Assembly (NCBI GenBank): GCA_002293265.1
Contig: DBCW01000012.1
Span: forward strand, 447-14,819
Direction of reading: 5' to 3'
Source of the DNA: Eggerthellales bacterium UBA948
GTDB lineage: Bacteria > Actinomycetota > Coriobacteriia > Coriobacteriales > UBA8131
DNA length: 14,373 bases
Made by a program: the position numbers and the translations under genes. Below are positions 7,687 to 14,133 of this stretch, in pieces (the first letter of the stretch is position 1; each line of letters begins with the position of its first letter). The notes beneath the pieces were generated by a model. It did no database searches. It had not been told where the DNA came from and worked only from the letters and a program-made list of their open reading frames with translations.

Positions 7687-8871
7687 ATGGCTGAAATAAC
7701 TACGGTTGCCTCTGCAAAAGAGGGGATCCTTACAAATGGACAGAAGTCTGATAATCAGTCTCTAAAACGTTTCATTGCCATAGCTGCAGCTGCTGCTGTA
7801 CTGGTGTTTTTTCATTTTATCTGCCCTGTACCCGAGGGTCTTTCTCGCACCGCAATGTCTGCCGTTGGAATTTTGCTCTGTTGTATTATTTTGTGGGTCA
7901 CTGAAGCATTTCCATTCATGGTTACTGTTGTGCTTATTTATGTGCTGCTTCCTATAACCGGCGTTTTGCCGTTTGCTACAACAAAGCTAGATGGCGGTGG
8001 AGCAATACAGTCAGTTTTTAATCAATCAAGTTTGTTGGTGCCAATATATTGTCTATTTATATTTGCAGTAACTGCCGCCATTATGTCAACGCCAATACCG
8101 TATCGCATTGCCAGCTTTGCTCTAAAGTGGGCAAACGGCAGTAGTAAAAAGATAGTTATAGGCTTGATGATGGCCACCGGTGTGTTTTCTATGTTCATTG
8201 CCGATCTGGCAGCATCAGCAATTTTTGTAGGCATAAGTCTTTCCATAGTTAAGGCAAATGGGGGACTACCAATGAAGTCCGGTCTGGGTAAGGCATTAAT
8301 GATAGGGATCCCGGCGGCAGCTGTTATTGGTGGTATAGGTACTCCGCTGGGAAATTCCGCCAACATGTTAAGTATTAACATGGTAGAGATGGCAATGAAT
8401 ACTCGCATAACTTTTCTGGGGTGGTGCATAGTAAACATTCCGCTAGCTCTGGCAGTAACCTTCGTTTCAAGTTTGTGGATCACTAAGGTGTTTAAACTGG
8501 AGAGCATTACACCGGAAGCAATAAGCGTTGTAAAAGCTAAGCTCGTAGGGCTTGAGAAGTTAACCACAAAAGAGGTCAAGCTTATAATTTGGTACGTCAT
8601 TGCATTTGGTCTGATGATTGCCAGCACTTGGGTGCCTCAGATCAACTCAGTTTTGATCGCACTTATCTTTTGCGTAATTGCTTCTATTGCCGGTGGACTG
8701 GGCGTTGTAACAACATTCATACCGTTAGATCCGATAACTCTAATAGGCTACGACAAAGGTTATGTGTCGATGGCCGAGTGGCTTAAAAAAGCTTGGGCGC
8801 CAACGATTATCCTTTTGGTTCTAAGCGCCATTTGGATCCCGCTCGCTTGCGGATTTGCCTTTTCGATATAA
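7687..8871 (+). CDS. DASS/SLC13-type anion transporter, shortened in its second half
   Basis: A polytopic membrane protein of 394 residues, probably a sodium-coupled or exchange importer of a carboxylate or other anion. Start ATG at 7687 with AGGAG (7677-7681) five bases upstream. A hydrophilic N-tail of about 27 residues precedes membrane segments near 28-48, 55-76, 78-95, 115-134, 155-187, 203-231, 241-268, 297-316, 319-345 and 370-392. The stretch GTPLGNSANMLSINM (218-232) matches the conserved Pro/Asn re-entrant region of the first DASS repeat. FIADLAAS (170-177) sits where SNT-type motifs occur but lacks Asn-Thr. The second repeat is short: TM-like residues 319-333 run directly into the family's terminal segment (PLDPITLIGYDKGY, 346-359), so about 100 residues common in relatives (usually about 450-500 aa) appear to be missing, including the second SNT region. 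Its place behind a cytoplasmic molybdoenzyme suggests it imports the substrate or exchanges substrate and product. It may also be non-functional. Confidence 0.78.
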   Translation: MAEITTVASAKEGILTNGQKSDNQSLKRFIAIAAAAAVLVFFHFICPVPEGLSRTAMSAVGILLCCIILWVTEAFPFMVTVVLIYVLLPITGVLPFATTKLDGGGAIQSVFNQSSLLVPIYCLFIFAVTAAIMSTPIPYRIASFALKWANGSSKKIVIGLMMATGVFSMFIADLAASAIFVGISLSIVKANGGLPMKSGLGKALMIGIPAAAVIGGIGTPLGNSANMLSINMVEMAMNTRITFLGWCIVNIPLALAVTFVSSLWITKVFKLESITPEAISVVKAKLVGLEKLTTKEVKLIIWYVIAFGLMIASTWVPQINSVLIALIFCVIASIAGGLGVVTTFIPLDPITLIGYDKGYVSMAEWLKKAWAPTIILLVLSAIWIPLACGFAFSI

Positions 8872-8924
8872 ACATGGGCAGACTTGCAGAGTATGAGATT
8901 AAAAAGCTAATAAACTGATAGCAG

Positions 8925-8974
8925 CTTCATATCAGTCTCAAGAAGGCAGCGCACTTTTTGAGACTGATATGTTT
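8925..8974 (+). terminator. Long hairpin after the transporter gene
   Basis: A 14-bp perfect stem (8928-8941 with 8958-8971) extends inward by three more pairs, one of them G-U, leaving a 10-base loop; TTT follows. It sits 56 bases beyond the transporter stop and is the best candidate for the end of the transporter transcript. The stem is not GC-rich and the T-tract is short. Confidence 0.55.
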
Positions 8975-8992
8975 AATGTACAGTAAAAGTTC

Positions 8993-9026
8993 AAGGAAGC
9001 AATGATTAAATCGGTGCTTCCTTAAG
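8993..9026 (+). repeat. Dyad family copy 5, upstream of the cysteine microprotein
   Basis: AAGGAAGCA (8993-9001) and TGCTTCCTT (9015-9023) are inverted around a 13-base core. Bases 8999-9019 are identical to 7630-7650. Compared with copy 1 at 3483-3516 it carries the same arms plus about five extra bases in the middle. It ends about 20 bases before the microprotein start, in the promoter or leader position. Confidence 0.7.
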
Positions 9027-9046
9027 ATATAAGAAAGAGAAAAAAG

Positions 9047-9232
9047 ATGTCCAGTCAATGCGGCGCATTCTGTTCATTTTGCGGAAGATGCGGAAGAACT
9101 GTTGCAGAAGAAGTAAAAGCTAAAGCACCTATTGATGTACTTCCTCCGGGTATTTCCAGGGCAAAGCGGGCAACCAAAAAAGATGAAGGCAAGCCAAAAA
9201 ACTCAACCCTTAACACTCATCAACGCGCATAA
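9047..9232 (+). CDS. Cysteine-rich microprotein (61 aa), unknown function
   Basis: A 61-residue protein that I do not recognise. Four cysteines sit in the first 15 residues (C5, C9, C12, C15; C-x3-C-x2-C-x2-C, reading CGAFCSFCGRCGR), close enough to bind one Zn or Fe-S cofactor. A short acidic/amphipathic stretch (TVAEEVKAKAP) leads to PPGIS and a basic, low-complexity tail (RAKRATKKDEGKPK). There are no membrane segments or signal peptide. The ribosome site is weak (AAAGAGA about 8 bases upstream). It follows the transporter, with a strong hairpin and a dyad-family copy between them, so it has its own transcript or an attenuated one. The compact N-terminal cysteine knot argues for a real gene; its position suggests a link to the molybdoenzyme module, for example as a metal or electron carrier or a maturation factor (speculative). 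Confidence 0.6.
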   Translation: MSSQCGAFCSFCGRCGRTVAEEVKAKAPIDVLPPGISRAKRATKKDEGKPKNSTLNTHQRA

Positions 9233-9322
9233 GCTAATTCTGATTAAACATCCACGCAATCGTCTTTCAGAGAATATGAATGACTCGGCATCACAAAGCG
9301 CCAAGATAATGCACCAAGTCCT

Positions 9323-9610
9323 CTACAGCAAAACCTCGAACACCGCGATATCAAATTCGCCCTCTATGTGGCTGGAAATCTGGGGAACCAGACCGGTAAA
9401 GTGTTCGCTTTGCATGTGCAAGTCCAAAGCTTCCTTGCTCTCCCAGGTCTCGATTATTGCATAAGACTCAGGACTATCTGTGCTATGGCAGAAATTGTAA
9501 TTAATACAACCATCCTCTTTAACAGTTGCTGCAACTAGCTCACTTGCCAGCGGAATCACCTTGTCAATGTTTTCGGCGCTGATGGCCATTTTGGCTACTA
9601 CTTTAAGCAT
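9323..9610 (-). CDS. ABM-domain monooxygenase-like protein (YgiN/antibiotic biosynthesis monooxygenase family)
   Basis: A 95-residue single-domain protein of normal length for the dimeric alpha-beta-barrel ABM family, which includes quinol monooxygenases and heme-degrading enzymes; many members have no known reaction. Family marks: ScEnGCInYnF-type region (EDGCINYNFCHS, 32-43), then YAIIETWESKEALDLHMQSEHF (split as YAIIETWESKEAL, 50-62, and H65, H70), the conserved E-x-W and His region. The start is the ATG at 9610 (minus strand), preceded by an AGAGAGG ribosome site; the in-frame upstream extension is rejected. It is convergent with the microprotein gene and divergent from the WYL regulator. 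A role in quinone or aromatic oxidation stress would fit the neighbourhood, but this is a guess. Confidence 0.85.
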   Translation of the reverse strand: MLKVVAKMAISAENIDKVIPLASELVAATVKEDGCINYNFCHSTDSPESYAIIETWESKEALDLHMQSEHFTGLVPQISSHIEGEFDIAVFEVLL

Positions 9611-9650
9611 AGTTTTCCTCTCTCCAAAAATTAGGAAATATTGATACTCA

Positions 9651-9680
9651 ATAATAATAAGCGATAAGGACCAATTGTAA
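9651..9680 (-). promoter_or_regulatory. Sigma70-type promoter candidate for the ABM gene
   Basis: On the minus strand TTACAA (9680-9675) and TATTAT (9656-9651) are separated by 18 bases. The expected start near 9644 gives a leader of about 33 bases before the ATG at 9610. The rest of the 232-base gap up to the WYL regulator shows no gene; AGGGAG at 9828-9833 serves the regulator. Confidence 0.4.
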
Positions 9681-9842
9681 CCGAGCAATAGTCTACGGGC
9701 TTTAAGCGGCTGCTATTTAATGCGTCAGGGGATGCTCATGCAGACATCGAGTTTGTATGAAAGGAGATTTGGCGTATTATTGCTTGGGTTATGAGTTTAG
9801 CAATGAAATGCAAATCTAAGTCTTTATAGGGAGAGCCACACC

Positions 9843-10847
9843 TTGCAATCAAGTAGGCTGTTTGAGATTATCTACATACTTATGGATAAGCACTTTGCTA
9901 CCTGCGAGGAGCTTGCTCGGGAGCTTGAGGTTTCTGTGCGCACTATTAGGCGCGATGTTGATGCGCTTTCAGCCTTTGGGGTGCCGGTTTATATGACTCG
10001 CGGCAAGGGTGGTGGCGTGCATTTGATGCCGCATTATGTGTTGGATAAATCTCTGGTCTCTGCTCAAGATCAGACCGAGATTCTCGCGGCTTTGTCTGCG
10101 CTTCGATCTACCGGGGCTATCGGAGATATGGGTGATGCCGGCGACGGTGGTGGCAGATTTTCCAGCAAGTCTAAATCTGATAAGCCGGGCAAAACCAACT
10201 CACTTGCCGGCCAAAACAACGCACTCGAGCGCTTGACTCGCATCTTTCAACGCGAAGCCATCGACTGGTTGGATATTGACTTAAGCTTTTGGGGAGCGCC
10301 GCCGGAGTTTAAGCGGGCGTTTGAGATCATAAAGGAAGCTATTATTTCTCGCCATCTTTTGACGTTTGGCTACTTTGATGCCAATGGTAAGCCCACTCAA
10401 CGTTCGGTTGAGCCCACTAAGCTGGTCTTTAAGGAGTCTAGCTGGTATATGCGAGCGTATTGCCTAAAGCGCAACGACTGGCGCACCTTTAAGCTGTTTC
10501 GTATGGATGTGGATAATATGCAGATTTTGGCGCAACCATTTGAGCCTCGCATCGACACCGGTGTAGTTGATTTTGCAGAGTATCCAAAATCCGAAACCAA
10601 GCTTAAGTTGAAATTCAAGGCAGGTGCTGAGTTTAGGGTGCGCGAGGAGTTTCCGCCGGATTGGATAGTGTTTCAAGACGACGGCAGCATGATCGTTGAA
10701 GAAGAAGTGACGCTGGATCTTCGAACATATTCATATCTGCTCTCATTTGGCTCTGACTTGGAGGTATTAGAGCCTCAATCAATGCGCGATTCTTTGGCCG
10801 ATAAAGCGCGCGAGATACTCGACATCTACGAAATCTGCCCAACCTAG
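9843..10847 (+). CDS. WYL/YafY-type transcriptional regulator
   Basis: A 334-residue regulator. The N-terminal DeoR-like HTH (about 1-60) reads SSRLFEIIYILMDKHFATCEELA, split here as SSRLFEIIYIL and ATCEELARELEVSVRTIRRD, then GVPVY...GKGGGVHL, the usual wing. The WYL domain covers about 150-235, with W201-Y202-M203 in place of W-Y-L and RTFKLFRMD after it, followed by the C-terminal extension typical of YafY proteins. WYL domains sense small ligands or nucleic acids. Between them lies a Gly/Ser/Lys-rich linker (about 92-124, GDMGDAGDGGGRFSSKSKS) that looks like an expansion. The start is TTG at 9843, with AGGGAG nine bases upstream; the alignment of the HTH with family starts supports it. It is followed by a composite palindrome and a GyrI-like effector-binding gene. 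Confidence 0.9.
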   Translation: MQSSRLFEIIYILMDKHFATCEELARELEVSVRTIRRDVDALSAFGVPVYMTRGKGGGVHLMPHYVLDKSLVSAQDQTEILAALSALRSTGAIGDMGDAGDGGGRFSSKSKSDKPGKTNSLAGQNNALERLTRIFQREAIDWLDIDLSFWGAPPEFKRAFEIIKEAIISRHLLTFGYFDANGKPTQRSVEPTKLVFKESSWYMRAYCLKRNDWRTFKLFRMDVDNMQILAQPFEPRIDTGVVDFAEYPKSETKLKLKFKAGAEFRVREEFPPDWIVFQDDGSMIVEEEVTLDLRTYSYLLSFGSDLEVLEPQSMRDSLADKAREILDIYEICPT

Positions 10848-10863
10848 AGCTTCCCTAGCTGTC

Positions 10864-10994
10864 TGTCATTCTGAGCGTAAGGCGAAGCCTGTAGCCGAAG
10901 AATCTAACCGAGCGTTTTTAGGGCGACAACGGATGTTGTCCAGAAAGCTTGCCTTTAGATACTTCGGCTGCGCTACGCTTCGCTCAGGATGACA
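10864..10994. repeat. 131-bp composite palindrome (MITE/REP-like element)
   Basis: The outer arms TGTCATTCTGAGCG (10864-10877) and CGCTCAGGATGACA (10981-10994) are reverse complements with one mismatch. Inner arms GCCGAAGAATCTAA (10894-10907) and TTAGATACTTCGGC (10955-10968) pair with one mismatch. The centre is a perfect GACAAC/GTTGTC hairpin (10925-10940). GTCATTCTGAGCG...GAAGAATCT palindromes are a dispersed repeat type found in many unrelated bacterial genomes. No coding sequence is supported inside. As RNA it could end the regulator transcript. Confidence 0.85.
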
Positions 10995-11023
10995 AAACAG
11001 CAAAACAAATAATTATTATAAGT

Positions 11024-11038
11024 GGACATACGTTGTCC
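11024..11038. promoter_or_regulatory. Short dyad, possible operator for the effector-binding gene
   Basis: GGACATACGTTGTCC is a 5-bp inverted repeat (GGACA/TGTCC) directly after an AT-rich stretch with a possible -10 (TATTAT, 11014-11019). A -35-like ATGACA (10989-10994) lies 19 bases upstream, inside the right arm of the composite palindrome. An operator over the transcription start would fit, but nothing identifies the protein. Confidence 0.3.
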
Positions 11039-11090
11039 GGTTATGGTCTGTAGACTATTTCTTGTAAACAATTATTTGGAAGGAGCTAGT

Positions 11091-11558
11091 ATGGATTACA
11101 CGATTGTTGAACTTCCTGAACGCAGGGTTGTTGGGCTGGGAGACAAGATCGCCGGAACAGAAGATCATGGGATGGAGCAGATTGGTAAATTGTGGCAGCG
11201 TTTTATGGAACGCGGCATGATGGCATCGGTTCCCGGTGCGGTGCTTGATACGTATTCGATGTTTTGCGTTTATCATGACTATGAATCATTGCAGTCGATG
11301 AACTGCGACATGGTGCTGGGTTGCGAAAGTGCAGCGGACGCACCGGAGGGGATGGTCAGCTATACGATCCCGGCTGGTAAGTTCATGAAATTTGCGTTTA
11401 GTGGCGATCCTAAGGACGCTTGCATCGAGGCTTGGGAGAAAATTTGGGTGATGGAAGAAGTGCACAAAGTGCGCACGGGCAAGATCGATTTTGAGACTTA
11501 TTACCCATCCGACGATCCCAGAAACTGCGATATGGAGATTTTTATCGGGATTAGGTAA
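11091..11558 (+). CDS. GyrI-like / AraC-type effector-binding domain protein
   Basis: A 155-residue stand-alone small-molecule-binding domain (GyrI-like, SHS2 fold), the type found at the C-terminus of Rob/BmrR regulators and as free proteins. Marks: the N-terminal strand YTIVELPERRVVGL, a helix near GKLWQRFMERG, the mid segment YSMFCVYHDYE, the strand YTIPAGKFMKFAFSG (91-105) and the C-terminal DFETYYP...DMEIFIGIR, which fits the E-x-Y...I-x-I-x-I-x ending of the family. No DNA-binding domain is present. Start ATG at 11091 with AGGAG (11081-11085) five bases upstream; the upstream in-frame ATG at 11022 has no site and was rejected. It lies downstream of the WYL regulator and may sense or sequester its ligand, which is inference only. 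Confidence 0.85.
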   Translation: MDYTIVELPERRVVGLGDKIAGTEDHGMEQIGKLWQRFMERGMMASVPGAVLDTYSMFCVYHDYESLQSMNCDMVLGCESAADAPEGMVSYTIPAGKFMKFAFSGDPKDACIEAWEKIWVMEEVHKVRTGKIDFETYYPSDDPRNCDMEIFIGIR

Positions 11559-11566
11559 AGATGTAT

Positions 11567-11599
11567 GGCGAGCAGCGTTTAGTACAGTGCCTGCTCGCC
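11567..11599. terminator. Bidirectional terminator candidate between convergent genes
   Basis: GGCGAGCAG (11567-11575) and CTGCTCGCC (11591-11599) form a perfect 9-bp GC-rich stem with a 15-base loop. It lies 8 bases after the effector-binding gene's stop and overlaps the last codons of the convergent GIY-YIG-like gene. T-rich flanks are modest on both sides. Confidence 0.6.
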
Positions 11600-11935
11600 C
11601 AGTTTCTCTTGCCAAAGTTCCAGTAGTTCATCAAGGTCGCTGGAAAACTCTTTGTCGGTTTGGGTTGGTTTCTTGTTCAGCTCCTCTAGGACTTCAAAGG
11701 CAAAGATGTCTGTGCCGTGTTCTTTTATGTCCGGCATAAGCTTGAGATTTAATGCTTTTGGGTTATCTTTGGAGAAGATAAAGCGATTTTCAGCGCCTTT
11801 AAGGTCTGCCGCTTTAAGCAGCAACATGCGTCCGGTGACTGTATTTTTTATAGCATAGACACCACCCACAACCTTGCGTTCTTTATAGGCGTTGCGCAGT
11901 TCTTGCTTGGTTTTTCCTTGGGTGGTGTTTGTCAT
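11579..11935 (-). CDS. GIY-YIG-like small protein
   Basis: A 118-residue protein of the small family usually annotated as GIY-YIG nuclease-like. Seen: KERKVVGGVYAIKNTVTGRMLLLKA (split as KERKVVGGVYAIKN, 18-31, and TVTGRMLLLKA, 32-42), in which GVY...IKN stands where GIY and the second tyrosine motif occur; NRFIFSKDN (50-58); a DIFAFEVLEEL strand-helix (76-86); TQTDKEF (91-97) and a C-terminal WQEKLGE (109-115). E81 is a candidate for the conserved acidic residue. The short, altered GIY-YIG core makes nuclease activity uncertain. Start ATG at 11935 (minus strand); the ribosome site is weak. It lies 26 bases downstream of the holin-like gene on the same strand, possibly cotranscribed. Its 3' end overlaps a hairpin shared with the convergent gene. 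Confidence 0.75.
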   Translation of the reverse strand: MTNTTQGKTKQELRNAYKERKVVGGVYAIKNTVTGRMLLLKAADLKGAENRFIFSKDNPKALNLKLMPDIKEHGTDIFAFEVLEELNKKPTQTDKEFSSDLDELLELWQEKLGEQALY

Positions 11936-11961
11936 TGTTAGCCGCCGTCCTTGTTGAATAA

Positions 11962-12393
11962 CTATCTTCTGTAATTGTTGTAATTTGAACCTCGGCCATT
12001 ATACAGATTCGTGTCCTTTTTGTTTTTGTTGACACCGGTTATAGCATTAACAATTGCAGCGACGATGCTGATTACGATGCTTGCCACAAAAGCGCTGCCA
12101 AAGGTGGCGATCACAAATCCCACATTCAGCAGTCCGTTGGCTACCCAAGCTGCGATATAGAGCATGAATGTGTTTACGATCAAATAGAAAATACCCAGCG
12201 TAATTACAGTGATCGGTATGCTGATTATCTGAAGGATCGGCTTAATGGCGATGTTTATCAGCGAAAGTATCAGTCCAAATATGATTATGGCTCCCCATGA
12301 TGAAGTGCCGCCAATGATGTCTATGCCCGGCACCAGCCAAATCGCTACCGTAACGGCAATTGCTGTGGCCAGCCAGCGTAGCAAGAATTGCAT
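11962..12393 (-). CDS. Phage_holin_4_2 family membrane protein
   Basis: A 143-residue integral membrane protein with four hydrophobic segments (about 5-22, 33-50, 58-88 and 91-118) and a hydrophilic Asn/Lys/Tyr-rich tail (VNKNKKDTNLYNGRGS). The pattern FLLRWLATAIAV...PGI near the start, LILSLINIAIKPIL (41-54) and ITLGIFYLIVNTFMLYIAAW (split across 65-83) is characteristic of the phage-holin-4_2 family (YvlD type). Despite the name, most members are chromosomal proteins of unknown role, with no lysis gene nearby, as here. The start is the ATG at 12393 (minus strand) because GGGAGG lies 6 bases upstream; an ATG seven codons earlier lacks such a site. Confidence 0.88.
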   Translation of the reverse strand: MQFLLRWLATAIAVTVAIWLVPGIDIIGGTSSWGAIIIFGLILSLINIAIKPILQIISIPITVITLGIFYLIVNTFMLYIAAWVANGLLNVGFVIATFGSAFVASIVISIVAAIVNAITGVNKNKKDTNLYNGRGSNYNNYRR

Positions 12394-12502
12394 TGTTTGC
12401 CTCCCTATACTCAAGGTTTACAGACCACAATACTAACACGCACCATAAAAGGGGAGGAAAGGAGTTGCCTAACTGAATAATTGCTGATTACTGCTGTATA
12501 AA

Positions 12503-12774
12503 ATGGATTCCCGCCTGCGCGGGAATGACAAATATTACGAGCGCGGTTTAACGGCTGATCAGATGGATTCCCGCCTGCGCGGGAATGACAGCGAGATGTA
12601 CGGTGCGCCAGGGGGGGTGTAAAAACGTGACACACTGTGCTGCTACTCGTCTTCTTCGTCGCATCTGTCATTCCCGCGCAGGCGGGAATCCAATTGCGAG
12701 ATTTAGCAGTTTTACGTTGAGCCAAATGTCATTCTCGCGCTCTCTCTGTCATTCCCGCGTAGGCGGGAATCCAT
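12503..12774. repeat. Cluster of four palindromic REP-like repeats in opposed orientations
   Basis: Copies at 12503-12530 and 12563-12590 (identical: ATGGATTCCCGCCTGCGC, then GGGAATGACA) point one way. Copies at 12666-12692 and 12747-12774 (TGTCATTCCCGCG...GGCGGGAATCCA) point the other way. A decayed half copy (TGTCATTCTCGCG) lies at 12727-12739. Each copy is itself a GC-rich hairpin. This dispersed repeat type is widespread in bacteria and is known for spurious ORFs reading HSRAGGNP. It fills the 387-base gap between the DUF2130 gene and the holin-like gene and may end the DUF2130 transcript. The remaining bases include a run of seven G near 12610 and nothing else that I can support. Confidence 0.9.
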
Positions 12775-12780
12775 TTTACG

Positions 12781-14133
12781 CTACTCGGCTTTTTCTTCGC
12801 GTTCCAAATCCGCAAACTTGGCTTTCATAGTTGGATTGCCACGAGTCAGCTTCTTGATGGTCAGCGAGTCAGCTTTGTCGTTTGCAAGGCGAAGCTGGCG
12901 CTCAGAGCCGGTAAGGCTTTCCTTGACCTTTTGCAGACGGTCGATCGCCTTATCAATCTCGTCAATGGCTTCGCCAAACTTGCGGCTGGCCAAACCGTAG
13001 TTTTTGGAGAACTCGGTCTTGAACTTGTCCAAGCTGTCCTCAAAGTTGGTTATGTCGATATTTTGCTCTCTGATTACAGCTAGCTCCGACTTGTATTTCA
13101 TCGAGTTGAGTGCTGCATCGCGCAGCAAAGTTATCATCGGAATGAAAAACTGCGGACGGATAACATACATTTTTGGATATTTATGCGATACATCTACGAT
13201 GCCGGTGTTGTAAAGCTCGCTATCGGGCTCTAAAAGCGAGACCAACACGGCATACTCGCAATTCTTATCAGTACGATCCTTATCCAGTTTCTTTAGAAAT
13301 TCATCGTTTTTATGCTTAGCAGAAGCAGAGTCGCTTTCATTCTTCATTTCAAACATGATCGAGACAACTTCATTTCCGCTTTCGTCCAGATCACGGAATA
13401 TGTAGTCGCCTTTGGTGCCGCCAATACTTCGATCATTGTCCTTGCCAAACTCGGCGCGTTTAAACGCCGTTGCCCGCAACTTCTCAAACTCCACTTCGCA
13501 GTGCTGCTCAAGCGTTTCGCCCACCATCTTAGTAGAAAGCCGCGCCTTGTAATCCTTGTGCATGGCAATCTCGTCATCTTTTAGCTTGATGACCTCATCT
13601 TTTGTCTTTAGCTTGGCTTCAAAATCCGCTTTGAGCGCATTTTCACTTAGCTGCTGTTCTGCTTTTGCGGCACTAAGCGCGTGCGCCAACTCGTCGCGCT
13701 CCTTCTCCACATTGCCAACAGCCTGAGCTACCGCTAGTTGCTTGGCAGTATCAGCGCTCTCTATCTGCGCGCGAAGTTGGGCAAGCTCTGTATCGCGTGC
13801 CGCTTTTAGCTCTGCAAACGCCGCATCGCGATTCGCATTTAGTTTCGCTAGCTCAGTGTCGAGCGTTGCTTTTGCCTCGACAAGAGCACTGTTCTTCTCG
13901 GCCTTAAGCTCTGTGAGCTTGGACTCCAGCTCAGCGATTTCCAGCGCATAGGCGCTTTTAGTTTGCGCCTCTGCAAGCTTTACTGCATCAGCTTTCTCAC
14001 GCTCCATCGCAGTTTTGCGCTCTTCAAGCTCGCTGGTGAACTCGCTGGTTCGTACCTGAGCCAAAATATCGGCATAACTAGCCTCGTCAATTTTAAAAGT
14101 AGTCCCGCAGTTTGGACATTTGATTTCACTCAT
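12781..14133 (-). CDS. DUF2130 coiled-coil protein with N-terminal zinc-ribbon-like motif
   Basis: A 450-residue cytoplasmic protein. It opens with [16 protein letters not shown], a CPNC knuckle (C6, C9) with no obvious second pair. A long Ala/Glu/Lys-rich coiled coil follows, about 25-195 (repeated [18 protein letters not shown] heptads). The DUF2130 domain then covers about 195-375, marked by [39 protein letters not shown] and [17 protein letters not shown]; the acid and lysine residues around GDYIFRD and FEMKNE recall the PD-(D/E)XK nuclease fold, a guess from pattern only. A second coiled coil (375-430) and a charged tail close the protein. The start is the ATG at 14133 (minus strand) with AGGG 8 bases before it; an upstream TTG extension was rejected. 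The role of the family is unknown. Confidence 0.9.
   Translation of the reverse strand: MSEIKCPNCGTTFKIDEASYADILAQVRTSEFTSELEERKTAMEREKADAVKLAEAQTKSAYALEIAELESKLTELKAEKNSALVEAKATLDTELAKLNANRDAAFAELKAARDTELAQLRAQIESADTAKQLAVAQAVGNVEKERDELAHALSAAKAEQQLSENALKADFEAKLKTKDEVIKLKDDEIAMHKDYKARLSTKMVGETLEQHCEVEFEKLRATAFKRAEFGKDNDRSIGGTKGDYIFRDLDESGNEVVSIMFEMKNESDSASAKHKNDEFLKKLDKDRTDKNCEYAVLVSLLEPDSELYNTGIVDVSHKYPKMYVIRPQFFIPMITLLRDAALNSMKYKSELAVIREQNIDITNFEDSLDKFKTEFSKNYGLASRKFGEAIDEIDKAIDRLQKVKESLTGSERQLRLANDKADSLTIKKLTRGNPTMKAKFADLEREEKAE

Noticed and set aside
8022..8627. 201-residue open frame antisense to the transporter
   Set aside because: It shadows a membrane-protein gene; no recognisable domain, and the sense gene is well supported.
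11022..11090. Longer N-terminus for the effector-binding protein
   Set aside because: The extension overlaps the dyad and AT-rich promoter-like region; AGGAG supports the ATG at 11091.
12503..12774. CRISPR-like array
   Set aside because: The repeats are short palindromes in both orientations with unequal spacing, and no cas gene is present.
12411..12830. Overlapping open frames on both strands reading HSRAGGNP
   Set aside because: They are produced by the GGATTCCCGC repeats and are a known artefact; no ribosome site or domain supports them.
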